DNA of 64,000 nt from Kordia zhangzhouensis (lineage in GTDB: Bacteria > Bacteroidota > Bacteroidia > Flavobacteriales > Flavobacteriaceae), in NCBI RefSeq assembly GCF_001005305.1, contig NZ_LBMH01000010.1, positions 1 through 64,000 on the forward strand, given 5' to 3'. Position numbers and translations under genes: made by a program. The stretch's first letter is position 1, and every line of letters begins with the position of its first letter. Under the pieces are notes generated by a model. The model was given only the letters and a program-made list of their open reading frames with translations. It was not told the DNA's origin and ran no database searches. Positions 36,746-46,954 of this stretch are shown here, piece after piece.

Positions 36746-38545
36746 ATGTATTCTATTAAAAGAACAATGTCAACTCGAAAAAAATCGCGCTTTACACGTT
36801 TTCTTATCTGGAGATATAAACATATCTCCAATAAAAACTTTGTATATATTTTGAGTGTTTTAGTGGGTTTAAGTTCAGGATTGGTTGCCGTTACTATTAA
36901 GAATATTACTTTTTATATAGAAGCTCTATTAGAAAATGGAATTATATTTTCTAAAAATCAATTGTACTTTATCTTACCTGTAATTGGTCTTTTTTTAGTA
37001 TATGTATTAGTAAAGCAGGTTTTCAAAAAAGAACCTGAACATGCTATATCATCAATTCTATACGCGCTTTCTAAACGTACAGGTATTATCCCAAATCATA
37101 AAATGTATATGCCACTTATTACAGCTCCGCTAACTGTTGGTTTTGGAGGTTCTGTTGGGTTGCTTGGTCCTGCAGTAGCCTCAGGTTCTGCAATTAGTTC
37201 TAACATTAGTAAATTATTTCATATCAATAGTAAAACTAGAATCTTACTTATAGGTTGTGCAGCGGCTGGAGCCATCTCCTCCATTTTTAAATCGCCTATT
37301 GCTGCCATTATATTTGCTATAGAAGTCTTTAGTTTAGATTTAACCTTAACTTCTTTAATTCCATTATTACTAGCATCTGTGTCGGCAGTTGTAACTTCCT
37401 ATTTTTTTCTAGGGAATGAAAACTTATTCAATTTTAATCTTACAGAACAATTTCAACTTACAGACATTCCTTTTTACATTGCCCTTGGTATTGGAACTGC
37501 TTTTGCTTCTATGTATTTTACCAAAATGCATTTTGCTATTACTCGATTTTTTGAACGATTCAAACATAAAAAACATCGATTAATTATAGGCGGACTTACT
37601 ATTGGTGTGATGCTTTACTTTATTCCTCCTTTATATGGTGAAGGCTTTGGTTTTATTAATAATCTTTTAGATGGAGATCATATCAAGGCTTTAGGTACAA
37701 CTCCTTTAGATCAATATATTGACAATATTTGGATTGTAATTTTATTACTAATTGGAATTACAATTTTTAAAGCAATTGCCATGACAACGACTTTTGCAGC
37801 AGGTGGTTCTGGTGGAATTTTTATTCCGACTATGGTTATGGGTAGTGCGTTGGGAAATGTTGTCGCCAAAGTTATTAATCAATTTGGGTTTACTGTATCC
37901 GAATCTAATTTTACACTAGTCGGAATGGCAGGTTTAATTGCTGGTGTTTTGCACGCTCCTTTAACCGCTATTTTCTTAATTGCAGAAATTACAGGTGGTT
38001 ACGACCTGTTTGTTCCATTAATGCTTACTTGTGCTATTTCTTTTTTGACTACTAAAAACTTATTGAATTATACAATTTACACCCGAGAACTAGCAGAAAC
38101 CGGAGAACTACTCACACATAATAAAGATGAAACCGTTCTCACTTTAATGGCTCTCGATAGTGTCATTGAACAAAACTTTAGTACCATTCAACCACAAATG
38201 ACGTTAGGTACTATGTTACATGAGGCTGTCGCAAAATCGAGTCGAAATTTATTCCCTGTTATTGATGATGACGAAACTCTTGTTGGTATTATTTTATTAG
38301 ATGATATTAGAGAATTCATGTTTGATACTTCTTTGTATGATTCTCTTTATGTTGACGATATTATGCACAACGCTCCCGATTACATTATTTATGAGGAAGA
38401 CAATATGAAAACCGTTATGAAAAAATTTCAAGATAGTAGTGCATGGAATTTGCCAGTTTTAAAAGGAGGAAAGTATTATGGTTTTGTATCAAAATCAAAA
38501 CTACTAACGGCATATCGCAGAAAGTTGATTACTTTTACACGATAA
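36746..38545 (+). CDS. ClC-family chloride channel with CBS domains, lacking the gating glutamate
   Basis: A 599-residue ClC protein (a start at the ATG at 36767 would give 592). The membrane part (about 30-450) shows the anion-site segments GSVGLLGPAVASG (136-148) and GGSGGIFIPTMVMG. In most ClC proteins the first of these reads GxEGP, and the glutamate gates the pore and carries protons; here position 140 is Leu (codon 37163-37165). At the internal proton site the usual EE pair reads Glu-Val (FAIEVFSLD). Both changes point to passive anion conduction rather than Cl-/H+ exchange, which is inference. Two CBS domains (about 470-590) form the cytoplasmic tail. Confidence 0.92.
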   Translation: MYSIKRTMSTRKKSRFTRFLIWRYKHISNKNFVYILSVLVGLSSGLVAVTIKNITFYIEALLENGIIFSKNQLYFILPVIGLFLVYVLVKQVFKKEPEHAISSILYALSKRTGIIPNHKMYMPLITAPLTVGFGGSVGLLGPAVASGSAISSNISKLFHINSKTRILLIGCAAAGAISSIFKSPIAAIIFAIEVFSLDLTLTSLIPLLLASVSAVVTSYFFLGNENLFNFNLTEQFQLTDIPFYIALGIGTAFASMYFTKMHFAITRFFERFKHKKHRLIIGGLTIGVMLYFIPPLYGEGFGFINNLLDGDHIKALGTTPLDQYIDNIWIVILLLIGITIFKAIAMTTTFAAGGSGGIFIPTMVMGSALGNVVAKVINQFGFTVSESNFTLVGMAGLIAGVLHAPLTAIFLIAEITGGYDLFVPLMLTCAISFLTTKNLLNYTIYTRELAETGELLTHNKDETVLTLMALDSVIEQNFSTIQPQMTLGTMLHEAVAKSSRNLFPVIDDDETLVGIILLDDIREFMFDTSLYDSLYVDDIMHNAPDYIIYEEDNMKTVMKKFQDSSAWNLPVLKGGKYYGFVSKSKLLTAYRRKLITFTR

Positions 38546-38564
38546 ATATTTTTTTCAACAACTC

Positions 38565-38807
38565 ATGAAATACTTTCTCATTATATTAATTATAGCATTA
38601 TTAGGTGTTGGAATTTTTGCTCATTATTACGAATTCAAAGAAGAAGATTATGATCAAAAAGTCATTGGTATTTGCATCTTAATCTTTTCATTCATATGGA
38701 TGCCACTTTTTATATATCATCGTTATAAAGGAAGAAAAAAAGAAGATTTTATTCTTTCTAAAGAAAAACTTCAAGAGATGAACGATTATGGTAAAAAAGA
38801 TGCGTAA
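38565..38807 (+). CDS. Small two-helix membrane protein
   Basis: The 80-residue product has a hydrophobic N-terminal helix (about 3-20), a charged segment (EFKEEDYDQK), a second helix (about 33-52) ending in an HRYKGRKK basic patch, and a polar tail. I do not recognise the family. It follows the ClC gene by 19 bp in the same direction, so the two are probably co-transcribed. Confidence 0.7.
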   Translation: MKYFLIILIIALLGVGIFAHYYEFKEEDYDQKVIGICILIFSFIWMPLFIYHRYKGRKKEDFILSKEKLQEMNDYGKKDA

Positions 38808-38810
38808 TCA

Positions 38811-39266
38811 TTAATTCAAATTACGCTTCTGAATAAAAAAACGTTTTAATAATTGTGATGCTTCTTCGGCCATCACTCCTCCTTTGATAATTGTTTTTGG
38901 ATGTAACTTTGTATTTAGTTTGATGCAACCACGCTCTTCATCACGAGCTCCGTATACAATATTAGATATTTGACTCCAATACAAAGCACCTGCACACATT
39001 TGACACGGTTCGAGTGTAACATACAACGTACATTTTCTCAAATATTTTCCACCTAAAAAATTAGCTGCTGCCGTAATTGCTTGCATCTCAGCATGTGCTG
39101 TAACATCATTTAACGTTTCTGTCAAATTATGTCCACGTGCAATCACCCGATTGTCAATTACAATGACAGCTCCAACAGGAACTTCTCCTTTTTCAAAAGC
39201 AAACTCAGCTTCTTGCAAAGCTTTTTTCATAAAATAAGAGTCATCAAATATATTTTCGAGTGCCAT
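38811..39266 (-). CDS. tadA: tRNA-specific adenosine deaminase (A34 to inosine)
   Basis: A 151-residue zinc deaminase. The catalytic motif is HAEMQ (His and Glu, about 58-60) and the second zinc motif is PCQMC (about 87-91), the standard pattern of TadA, with a typical length for the family. It converts the wobble adenosine of tRNA-Arg(ACG) to inosine. Guanine deaminase-like relatives share these motifs, but EPCQMCAGALYWSQI is TadA-like. It is convergent with the small membrane protein gene, 3 bp away. Confidence 0.93.
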   Translation of the reverse strand: MALENIFDDSYFMKKALQEAEFAFEKGEVPVGAVIVIDNRVIARGHNLTETLNDVTAHAEMQAITAAANFLGGKYLRKCTLYVTLEPCQMCAGALYWSQISNIVYGARDEERGCIKLNTKLHPKTIIKGGVMAEEASQLLKRFFIQKRNLN

Positions 39267-39323
39267 GGTTAAGAATTTAATTGTAAAACTACTAAGTTTT
39301 TAGTGAACCAACTCCAAAAATCG

Positions 39324-39331
39324 TAATTTTG
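39324..39331 (+). promoter_or_regulatory. -7 element for dxs
   Basis: TAATTTTG matches TAnnTTTG, 18 nt before the dxs ATG. Confidence 0.45.
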
Positions 39332-39349
39332 CGACTCTTAATGTTCTAA

Positions 39350-41116
39350 ATGCAAACACTCCTTTCACATATTTATTCGCCTAAAGATTTACGTAAACTT
39401 TCTAAAGATCAGTTGCCACAAGTTGCTGAAGAATTGCGAGAATTTATCATTGATATTGTATCGGTAAAAGAAGGGCATTTAGGTGCAAGTTTAGGCGTAG
39501 TAGAATTGACAATTGCCTTACATTATGTTTTTAATACACCCGATGATTTGCTAGTATGGGACGTAGGGCATCAAGCATATGGGCATAAAATCTTGACTGA
39601 ACGACGAGAGATTTTTCACACCAATCGTCAAAAAAATGGAATTTCTGGCTTTCCAAAACGAGACGAAAGCATCTATGATACATTTGGCGTTGGACATTCA
39701 TCTACTGCAATTTCTGCTGCATTAGGAATGGCAATCGCTTCCAAACTTCAAAATAACATTACCAAACAACATATAGCTGTTGTTGGCGATGCATCTATTG
39801 CGAGCGGAATGGCGTTTGAAGCAATGAATCATGCAGGCGTTACAGATACGAATATTTTAATTATTCTCAACGACAATGCAATTGGCATTGACCCAAGTGT
39901 TGGCGCATTGAAAATGTATCTCACAAATGTGAAAAAAGGAACAGAGAAACAGGATAATATTTTTGAAGCACTAAACTTTAATTATGCTGGACCAATTGAC
40001 GGACATGATATTTTTGCAGTGGTTAATGAATTGGAGCGCTTAAAATCTGTAAAAGGACCAAAGTTTCTACACGTAATTACGACAAAAGGAAAAGGATTGC
40101 GTCAAGCAGAAGAAAATCAAGTGAAATATCATGCTCCTGGGAAATTTGATAAACGTACTGGAGAATTGACTCCGAAAGACACCAAAAATCTGCCTCCTAA
40201 GTTTCAAGATGTTTTTGGACATACAATTGTTGAACTTGCCAAAAAGAATAAAAAAATTGTTGGTATTACACCCGCAATGCCAACTGGAAGTTCCTTAAAA
40301 TTTATGATGGACGCCATTCCTGAGCGTGCTTTTGACGTTGGTATTGCCGAACAACATGCAGTAACTCTCTCGGCTGGTATGGCAACTCAAGGATTGATTC
40401 CTTTTTGCAATGTATATTCTACGTTTTTACAACGCGCATATGACCAAGTAATTCATGATGTTGCGCTGCAAAAGTTACCTGTTATTTTTTGTTTAGATAG
40501 AGCTGGATTGGTAGGTCAAGATGGAGCTACTCATCATGGTGTGTTCGATATAGCATATTTACGCTGTATTCCGAATCTTTTCATTTTTGCTCCTTTTGAT
40601 GTGATTGCATTGCGAAATATTATGTACACAGCACAATTAGGACTTGAACAACCCATGGCTATTCGCTATCCACGTGGTCGTGGAAACATATTAAATTGGG
40701 AGCAACCTTTTTCAACAATTGAAATTGGTAAAGGAAGGTGTATAAATGAAGGTTCTCAAATTGCCATTTTGAGTATTGGATTTATTGGAAATACTGCTCT
40801 AGAAGCTATAAATACAATGCAGCAGTCGCAAAAAGTAGCATTATACGATATGCAATTTGTAAAACCACTTGACGAAACTCTTTTGCATGACATTTTTGCT
40901 CGTTATCAAACAATTATTACACTAGAAGATGGTACCATTAAAGGTGGGTTTGGAAGTGCTATTTCCGAATTTGCATCGGAACATCAGTACCAAAATCAAC
41001 TGATCATTAAAGGAATTCCAGATTGTTTTATAGAACATGGAACCGTTGAAGAGTTACAGGATGATTGTGGAATTTCAGTTAATGCTTTAAGGACGTTGTT
41101 GATTTCTCTTTTGTAA
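39350..41116 (+). CDS. dxs: 1-deoxy-D-xylulose-5-phosphate synthase
   Basis: A 588-residue thiamine-diphosphate enzyme, slightly shorter than the E. coli protein. The catalytic base region GVGHSSTAISAALG is at about 110-123. The cofactor-binding GDG-type motif reads GDASIASGMAFEAMNHAG with NDNAIGIDPSVG some 30 residues on. The pyrimidine-binding part lies at about 300-460 (VGIAEQHAVTLSAGMA), and the transketolase C-terminal domain at about 465-585. It joins pyruvate and glyceraldehyde 3-phosphate as the first step of the non-mevalonate isoprenoid route. Confidence 0.96.
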   Translation: MQTLLSHIYSPKDLRKLSKDQLPQVAEELREFIIDIVSVKEGHLGASLGVVELTIALHYVFNTPDDLLVWDVGHQAYGHKILTERREIFHTNRQKNGISGFPKRDESIYDTFGVGHSSTAISAALGMAIASKLQNNITKQHIAVVGDASIASGMAFEAMNHAGVTDTNILIILNDNAIGIDPSVGALKMYLTNVKKGTEKQDNIFEALNFNYAGPIDGHDIFAVVNELERLKSVKGPKFLHVITTKGKGLRQAEENQVKYHAPGKFDKRTGELTPKDTKNLPPKFQDVFGHTIVELAKKNKKIVGITPAMPTGSSLKFMMDAIPERAFDVGIAEQHAVTLSAGMATQGLIPFCNVYSTFLQRAYDQVIHDVALQKLPVIFCLDRAGLVGQDGATHHGVFDIAYLRCIPNLFIFAPFDVIALRNIMYTAQLGLEQPMAIRYPRGRGNILNWEQPFSTIEIGKGRCINEGSQIAILSIGFIGNTALEAINTMQQSQKVALYDMQFVKPLDETLLHDIFARYQTIITLEDGTIKGGFGSAISEFASEHQYQNQLIIKGIPDCFIEHGTVEELQDDCGISVNALRTLLISLL

Positions 41117-41155
41117 TAAAAATAAATTAATGCTGTAAGCAATCGATTTTTAAGA

Positions 41156-43969
41156 TTAGTTTATGACAATCTTTGTGACTTGAGAGCGTGCTCCTTGTTG
41201 TATTTGCAAAAGATAGATTCCCGAAGAAAATTCATTTAATGACAATTTTATTGCCTGTCCTTTTCGTAAATTCATTTCTCGAGATACTACACGTTTTCCT
41301 TCCAAAGTAATTAATTCCATAGTTGCTTTTCCATTCATATCACTTTGTATGTAGATTGTTCCGTCAGAAACGGTTGGATAAATTTTGAATGCATTTACAG
41401 AAGAAATTTCATCTGTGCTTAGTGTTCCTGGCAAAAATTGTCCTGTAAAAAATCCTCGCCCGTGTGTTGTTGCCAACACCGTATTATCTGACGTTCGCAA
41501 ATCCAAATCAAGTACTGCAACCGCTCGCATACCATTATCAGAGCGTGTCCAATTTGGAGAATTTGTGTTAAAATTTTGCGTACGCCAAACACCCAATTCA
41601 GTGCCAATAATTACCTCTTCTCCATTAGTTAACAACGGATTCATTAAAATACATTTGACAGGAATATCAGGGAAATCTCCCTCTTTATTTTCCCATGTGA
41701 TACCTTGATTGGTCGAGTACCAGATATTGGTAATACCGTAGTTGTGAAAAGTTACAAGAAGTTCATTTTCGCTTTGACCAAACTCAATGTCTGAAATACT
41801 TCCTACAAAACTCGCATCACTAATGTCAGTAAACGTAGGCGTTTCGGTATGTGCATTTGTTATTTTAAGTAATCGTCCGTTTTTTAATCCTGCATATAAT
41901 GTGTGTCCATCTGCAGAAATTTTTAAGGCTGTAGGAGCATTGTCAAGTAACGGATCTGTAAATTCAAATGTGACTACATTTCCATTTCCTCCATTGATAT
42001 TGGAATGTTTTCCAATTTGAAAAGCACCATTAGAAATTGAAGCATTGGTAAAGAGTACATTGTTTGTTTTATCCAGTTCAGCGGCATTGATAAATTCTCC
42101 TTCTCGAAAGCTTGACGGATTGGATTCAAATGCGATAAAGTACCCTGAAAAAATGTCTAATGAAGGATATGGAATATACGCATGATTTAAGAAAGGAAAG
42201 GAAATAATTGCATATCCATCTGCTTCATCAATTTCTGTAAATGCACCATCGCCTGTAATGACTGGTGTAAAAGAATTGATTTGTGAAGATGCGTCAATTG
42301 CTGCCAAGCTTCCATTGTCTTGCGTTCCTCCTAGGATATCATCTCCATCAACGATATCTCCTTCTGCAATAGCACCATAATAAAATTGTGTTACGTTATA
42401 GTTTTTGACTCTGTGCGAAATTGCTGCAGCATTGTTGGTTGCAGCAGAAAAGGTATCACTAAAATACACACCTCCATCATTTCCGATGACCGCATGATTG
42501 TTGTTATTAGGACGAAATACAATTGCATGCTGATCTGCATGTACAAATGAAGCCGTGATATTTTGTAGTCCACTATCATTTTTCCATTTAGATATTTGAT
42601 CCCAATTAGCATTGCTTGCATTATATTTGAATAAATCTATTCCACCAACATAGAGGTTGTCATTCACATCGGCTTCAATCACTAAATCAAAAAATGCTTG
42701 TCCTCTTGTAAAGTCAGTGGCTGGAATTCCACTATCGGCATCGACAGGCTCTACGAATGAATTTACGGTATTAAAATTATTCGTAGTCACAAAAAGATCT
42801 GCTTGACGATTTATTTCTGCTAAAATCCAAAACGTGCCCGAATTTATTTGAGAAGGCTCTATTTCTGTACGTTGAGCATTGGGAAAAGTATAAATTAACT
42901 GAAATGAATTTCCATCAGTTGATTGATAGATGTACCCGCCAGGATTGTTAAAAAAATCATTGGTCGTTGCAAGCCAAATATCATTATTGTTATCAATTTC
43001 AATATCGTTTGGATTTAGATAGGTTCCTCCTCCTGGATATTGTATTGGAAAGCGTGTCCAGCTACTTCCTCCTGTATCAGACTTATACACTCCTCGTTCA
43101 TCAAATCCTAAAATGTTAAACGGAGAACTTGCATCTCTGTATGCTGCACTGGCAATTGCCGCATAGATTTCAGTTGTACCATTATTATTCCTTGCTACTA
43201 GATCGTTGACATGAAAAATTCCATCAACATAGTATGAAGCTCCATCTGCAGAAGCGGTTCCAACATTGCCTCCAAGAACTTGTTGCCATGTTATTCCTCC
43301 ATCTGTAGACTTATAAACGCCGCTTCCTACTCCATATCCATTTGTATAAGATTCTCCTGAGCCCAAATACAAGATATTAGAGTCATTAGGATCTGCAATT
43401 ATTACTGTTACTGAGATATTGTCTGGCAAACCTGTAACTAACTGCCATGATGTATTTGCATCAGTAATATCATCATTTACCCATAAACCACCCGAAACAC
43501 TTCCCGCAAAAACACGGGTGTAATCATCGTTAGGGTTAGGATTATTAATATCATTAGGATCAAAGAGAATTGCACGTGTACGCCCACCAATATCATTAGG
43601 CCCACGTTCTTCCCAGTTGTTATCTATTCCGTCACCAGGTGTCCGTTCTTGGATGTTTTGGGTAGCCAATTCTCGCTGTAAGCGAACTAAATTTTCGGGA
43701 GTTGGTCTCCCTAAACTAGGGTTTATTGTTAATTCCCATTGTTGTTCAAAATAGGCATTTGGCGGCAATCCTTGTGTTTTTCTATCTGTGCGTGACAAAT
43801 ATCTAGAAGTAGAAAATGGACTATTTTTTAAGTAAAGAGCATGCTGTTGTTTGAGCGTTTTTGAACGATCCTTTTGTTGCTCTTGTTTCTTTTTACTACT
43901 GATAAGATAGCCAATAATTGCTAGAAACAGTAGTACATAAAATATCCTTCTCTTTTTCGTTCTGTCCAT
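41156..43969 (-). CDS. T9SS-exported beta-propeller (BNR/sortilin-like) protein
   Basis: A 937-residue protein with an N-terminal membrane segment (about 8-24) acting as signal. The body contains repeated blades with Asp-box-like patterns (VYKSTDGGITWQQV, YQSTDGNSF, WYSTNQGITWENK) as in BNR/VPS10 propellers. The last ~75 residues are a type A T9SS sorting domain (FKIYPTVSDGTIYIQS, ending with SGIYLLQI and KIVIN), so the protein is exported through the type IX pathway and probably held at the surface or released. No catalytic motif is evident. A polysaccharide- or protein-binding role is possible but unproven. Confidence 0.9.
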   Translation of the reverse strand: MDRTKKRRIFYVLLFLAIIGYLISSKKKQEQQKDRSKTLKQQHALYLKNSPFSTSRYLSRTDRKTQGLPPNAYFEQQWELTINPSLGRPTPENLVRLQRELATQNIQERTPGDGIDNNWEERGPNDIGGRTRAILFDPNDINNPNPNDDYTRVFAGSVSGGLWVNDDITDANTSWQLVTGLPDNISVTVIIADPNDSNILYLGSGESYTNGYGVGSGVYKSTDGGITWQQVLGGNVGTASADGASYYVDGIFHVNDLVARNNNGTTEIYAAIASAAYRDASSPFNILGFDERGVYKSDTGGSSWTRFPIQYPGGGTYLNPNDIEIDNNNDIWLATTNDFFNNPGGYIYQSTDGNSFQLIYTFPNAQRTEIEPSQINSGTFWILAEINRQADLFVTTNNFNTVNSFVEPVDADSGIPATDFTRGQAFFDLVIEADVNDNLYVGGIDLFKYNASNANWDQISKWKNDSGLQNITASFVHADQHAIVFRPNNNNHAVIGNDGGVYFSDTFSAATNNAAAISHRVKNYNVTQFYYGAIAEGDIVDGDDILGGTQDNGSLAAIDASSQINSFTPVITGDGAFTEIDEADGYAIISFPFLNHAYIPYPSLDIFSGYFIAFESNPSSFREGEFINAAELDKTNNVLFTNASISNGAFQIGKHSNINGGNGNVVTFEFTDPLLDNAPTALKISADGHTLYAGLKNGRLLKITNAHTETPTFTDISDASFVGSISDIEFGQSENELLVTFHNYGITNIWYSTNQGITWENKEGDFPDIPVKCILMNPLLTNGEEVIIGTELGVWRTQNFNTNSPNWTRSDNGMRAVAVLDLDLRTSDNTVLATTHGRGFFTGQFLPGTLSTDEISSVNAFKIYPTVSDGTIYIQSDMNGKATMELITLEGKRVVSREMNLRKGQAIKLSLNEFSSGIYLLQIQQGARSQVTKIVIN

Positions 43970-44023
43970 AATCTACGTTTTCAAAAGAGAAGGATATTTG
44001 TATATTTTCATCAACTAAATAAA

Positions 44024-46921
44024 TTATTCAATAATAATCTTAGTTGATTTTACAAAGTCTTCTCCTGCTACTTTTACTATATATAATCCAGATTGTAAAT
44101 TATTTAAATTGAAATCAACTGTTCCTGAAAGATTTACTTCTCTAGTATATAAATTTCTTCCATTAATATCAAATATTGTTACCGAAACATCTCCTAAATT
44201 TCTAGCAGCTTGTATTTTAAAGCTTCCTTTAGAAGGATTTGGGTACAATGTGAATGCGTTGCTATTGTTTACATCTTCTACACTCAATACTGAGGTTACT
44301 GTTAAGTTGTCTATAATAGCACCTTCTCTATTTACAGACTGATCTGTGACAAGAACAAATCTAAACACAATACTTGATTCTGCATTAAATGCTGATAAGT
44401 CATAACTATATTGTTGCATGGCCGTATTCGTTCCTGTCCACTGCGAGCCAATACAGCTAAAACAATCCGTATTTCCTGACGACGCAAATGTTCTATCACT
44501 ATTATACCAGTTTGGATCTGAAGCACTTCCAAGCACATTCCAATCTCTTCCTCCGTTTGTAGAATATTCTACATACAAATAATCCCAGTTTTGCTCAATA
44601 TCAAATGCCATATCAAATTGAAGAGTTGGTCCGTTTACCCCGACTAAATCATAACAGTCTGTTATTAAATAACTACGTGTACTTTGAGAATAATCTCCGT
44701 CTAGCGTTGTTGCGTATACTTCTCCCGTTAACGTGGTAGCATCAAAAACACTTCCAGTTTGTACGTATAATCCTCTTGACCATAGTTGAGGAGTTCCATC
44801 AGAATAGGTTAACAATTCGTCATCAACCGATTCAAAATCATATATATCCATAACGGCTCCTATTTCATTTACTCTGAGACGCAATGTTTCACGATTATTA
44901 CTTATATCTCCATCTCCTATTACATTCACTGAAAAATTAATAATATGTAATCCTTTTGACATTGTAATTGAAGGAAGAAGAATATCTTCAAATGCTCCTA
45001 CAGGAATGTTTCCATTATAAGTGAAAGTTGTTTGTGAGCCTCCATCAATAGTATAATTTACATTTAAAGAAGTAATATCATTTGAAACCCCCGAATTTTC
45101 TACTCGAACGCTTGGAGTAAATGAGTTTAATCCACAGTGAATTTCAGGATCTGTAACTGAAACCAATCGAACATCAGTTGCCAATGCTACGTACTGACTT
45201 CCAACATTAACTGCATAGAAAGCATCTTGAGTAGCGATTGCTTCAGGGCTATTTGAACCGTATAAACTTAAAGCAACTTCAATAGCAGCATTTCTAGCAT
45301 CTAAGAATGTACTATTGGGTGTTAGATAATCTCTTAAAACTAAGTATGCAATTTCTTCTGCTTTTTGCATTCCGATACCATTTACATTGTATACGTTAAA
45401 AACATCATTTGTACCTGCTCCACCTTGTACTAACAAGTAGAACCAAAAATTCAATACTCCACTATTACTGTGTACACCGCATTGATCATTACTATTACTC
45501 GGTGTTGGACAACCTGCTACTGAAGTTGGTCTCCAATTGTTCCCTTCGTATGTGTCTGGATCACCGAATAAGTTTGGATTGCTCATACTACGAATACCAA
45601 TTCCATTGGCAGCAATATCCTCTCCTATTTGCCAAGTTTCTACATTAGGGTTAAGGTCGTCGCCGTTTCCTTTTGCATAAAATTCAATAGCTGCTCCCCA
45701 TAAATCTGAATATCCTTCATTTAATGCTCCTGATTCTCTTGCATATACAAGATTATTAGCAAATTGGGTTATTCCATGACCAATTTCATGTGCACATATA
45801 TCAATACACGTTAACGGTTGAAAACCACCTCCGCCATCTCCATACGACATTACCGAACCGTTCCAAGCGGCGTTTATCCAACTACCACCATTTTGAGGAT
45901 TGGCAACGTGTACATAGCTTCTCATAGCAAAACCGTTACCGTCAATTCCATTTCTACCATGTACATTTAACCAATAATCATACGAACGCATAGCTCCCCA
46001 ATGTGCGTCTAGAGCAGCATCATCTTGTGAAGGAAGTGTCCATATGTTATCAGCATCTGTAAACTCTGCAAAGTTATTGATATATCCACCTCCAAAAGGA
46101 ACGTTCTGAGCGTTTCTTGTAAATACACTTCTGGAATCATCATTAAGCGTAAACATTCCACTTGTTTCCAAGCGTGTTTCAATATCTCTTAATCCGCTGT
46201 AACGTGTATTCGCTGATCCTAATACAAAAGCAGCCGAAGTTTCGTCTTTCTTAATAAGGTTTGCTGAACTATTTAACAGTTCACGTCCTTCGTTATTGAA
46301 ATGTTTGATAATCTTGTTGTTGAATAAAATTTCACCGTTATGAGCATCTACATAAACTTCTCCTCTACTTACTGGGTTTGTAGCATACATATCAAATTTA
46401 TAGGCAAGATTCAACAATCCTGAGTACGTATCCATTTCTGGCAATAATACCAACTCTCCTGTTGGTTTTTGGTAATTAATTGCTGCCGCTTCTTGCGGGT
46501 TTGACCAAAGGTATTCTTGAGCTCCTACAAAAGCAACTGCTTTATTAAAAGCTTCTTGGGAAGACACTGTTGGGGATAAATTTACTCCATTTCCATGGTA
46601 TACTTCTCCATTGATACTTTTTACTATATTATTTTTTGAGTGAACGATTAACGTTCCAAATTCTATTTTTATTCCGTTGTAATATTGTTGCAATCGCTCA
46701 TGCTTCATTCCTGTTCTATCAGTATTGGTTGTAATTGTTTGGAATGAATGATCAGCATCTATTTTTAGTTCTTGAAGAAACGCTGCTGTGGCTTCTTTAG
46801 GAGAAAGTTGCTTAGAAAATTTTAGTGTTTTGTTTACCGAAACAGCTTGTTGTGCTTGTACTTGAAGCATACAAAATGTACAAAAAAGTAGCAATCCTGT
46901 TTTAAAGTAATTTGAATACAT
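44024..46921 (-). CDS. T9SS-exported M4-type metalloprotease
   Basis: A 965-residue secreted protease. It has a signal peptide (about 1-23, VQAQ) and an inhibitory FTP/PepSY propeptide (to about 200). The catalytic domain carries HEIGH in CAHEIGHGITQF (about 378-382) and the third zinc ligand Glu in ESGALNEGYSDLWG, the thermolysin (M4) order. CARDB-like and MAM-like beta domains follow. A C-terminal T9SS type A sorting domain (FTLYPNPSKGSF ... SGLYIVKV) completes it. It should be activated by propeptide removal and act outside the cell on proteins or peptides. It is 54 bp upstream of the propeller gene on the same strand. Confidence 0.93.
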   Translation of the reverse strand: MYSNYFKTGLLLFCTFCMLQVQAQQAVSVNKTLKFSKQLSPKEATAAFLQELKIDADHSFQTITTNTDRTGMKHERLQQYYNGIKIEFGTLIVHSKNNIVKSINGEVYHGNGVNLSPTVSSQEAFNKAVAFVGAQEYLWSNPQEAAAINYQKPTGELVLLPEMDTYSGLLNLAYKFDMYATNPVSRGEVYVDAHNGEILFNNKIIKHFNNEGRELLNSSANLIKKDETSAAFVLGSANTRYSGLRDIETRLETSGMFTLNDDSRSVFTRNAQNVPFGGGYINNFAEFTDADNIWTLPSQDDAALDAHWGAMRSYDYWLNVHGRNGIDGNGFAMRSYVHVANPQNGGSWINAAWNGSVMSYGDGGGGFQPLTCIDICAHEIGHGITQFANNLVYARESGALNEGYSDLWGAAIEFYAKGNGDDLNPNVETWQIGEDIAANGIGIRSMSNPNLFGDPDTYEGNNWRPTSVAGCPTPSNSNDQCGVHSNSGVLNFWFYLLVQGGAGTNDVFNVYNVNGIGMQKAEEIAYLVLRDYLTPNSTFLDARNAAIEVALSLYGSNSPEAIATQDAFYAVNVGSQYVALATDVRLVSVTDPEIHCGLNSFTPSVRVENSGVSNDITSLNVNYTIDGGSQTTFTYNGNIPVGAFEDILLPSITMSKGLHIINFSVNVIGDGDISNNRETLRLRVNEIGAVMDIYDFESVDDELLTYSDGTPQLWSRGLYVQTGSVFDATTLTGEVYATTLDGDYSQSTRSYLITDCYDLVGVNGPTLQFDMAFDIEQNWDYLYVEYSTNGGRDWNVLGSASDPNWYNSDRTFASSGNTDCFSCIGSQWTGTNTAMQQYSYDLSAFNAESSIVFRFVLVTDQSVNREGAIIDNLTVTSVLSVEDVNNSNAFTLYPNPSKGSFKIQAARNLGDVSVTIFDINGRNLYTREVNLSGTVDFNLNNLQSGLYIVKVAGEDFVKSTKIIIE

Positions 46922-46954
46922 AGTAATAGGGTTAATTGGCTAAAAATAATAAAA

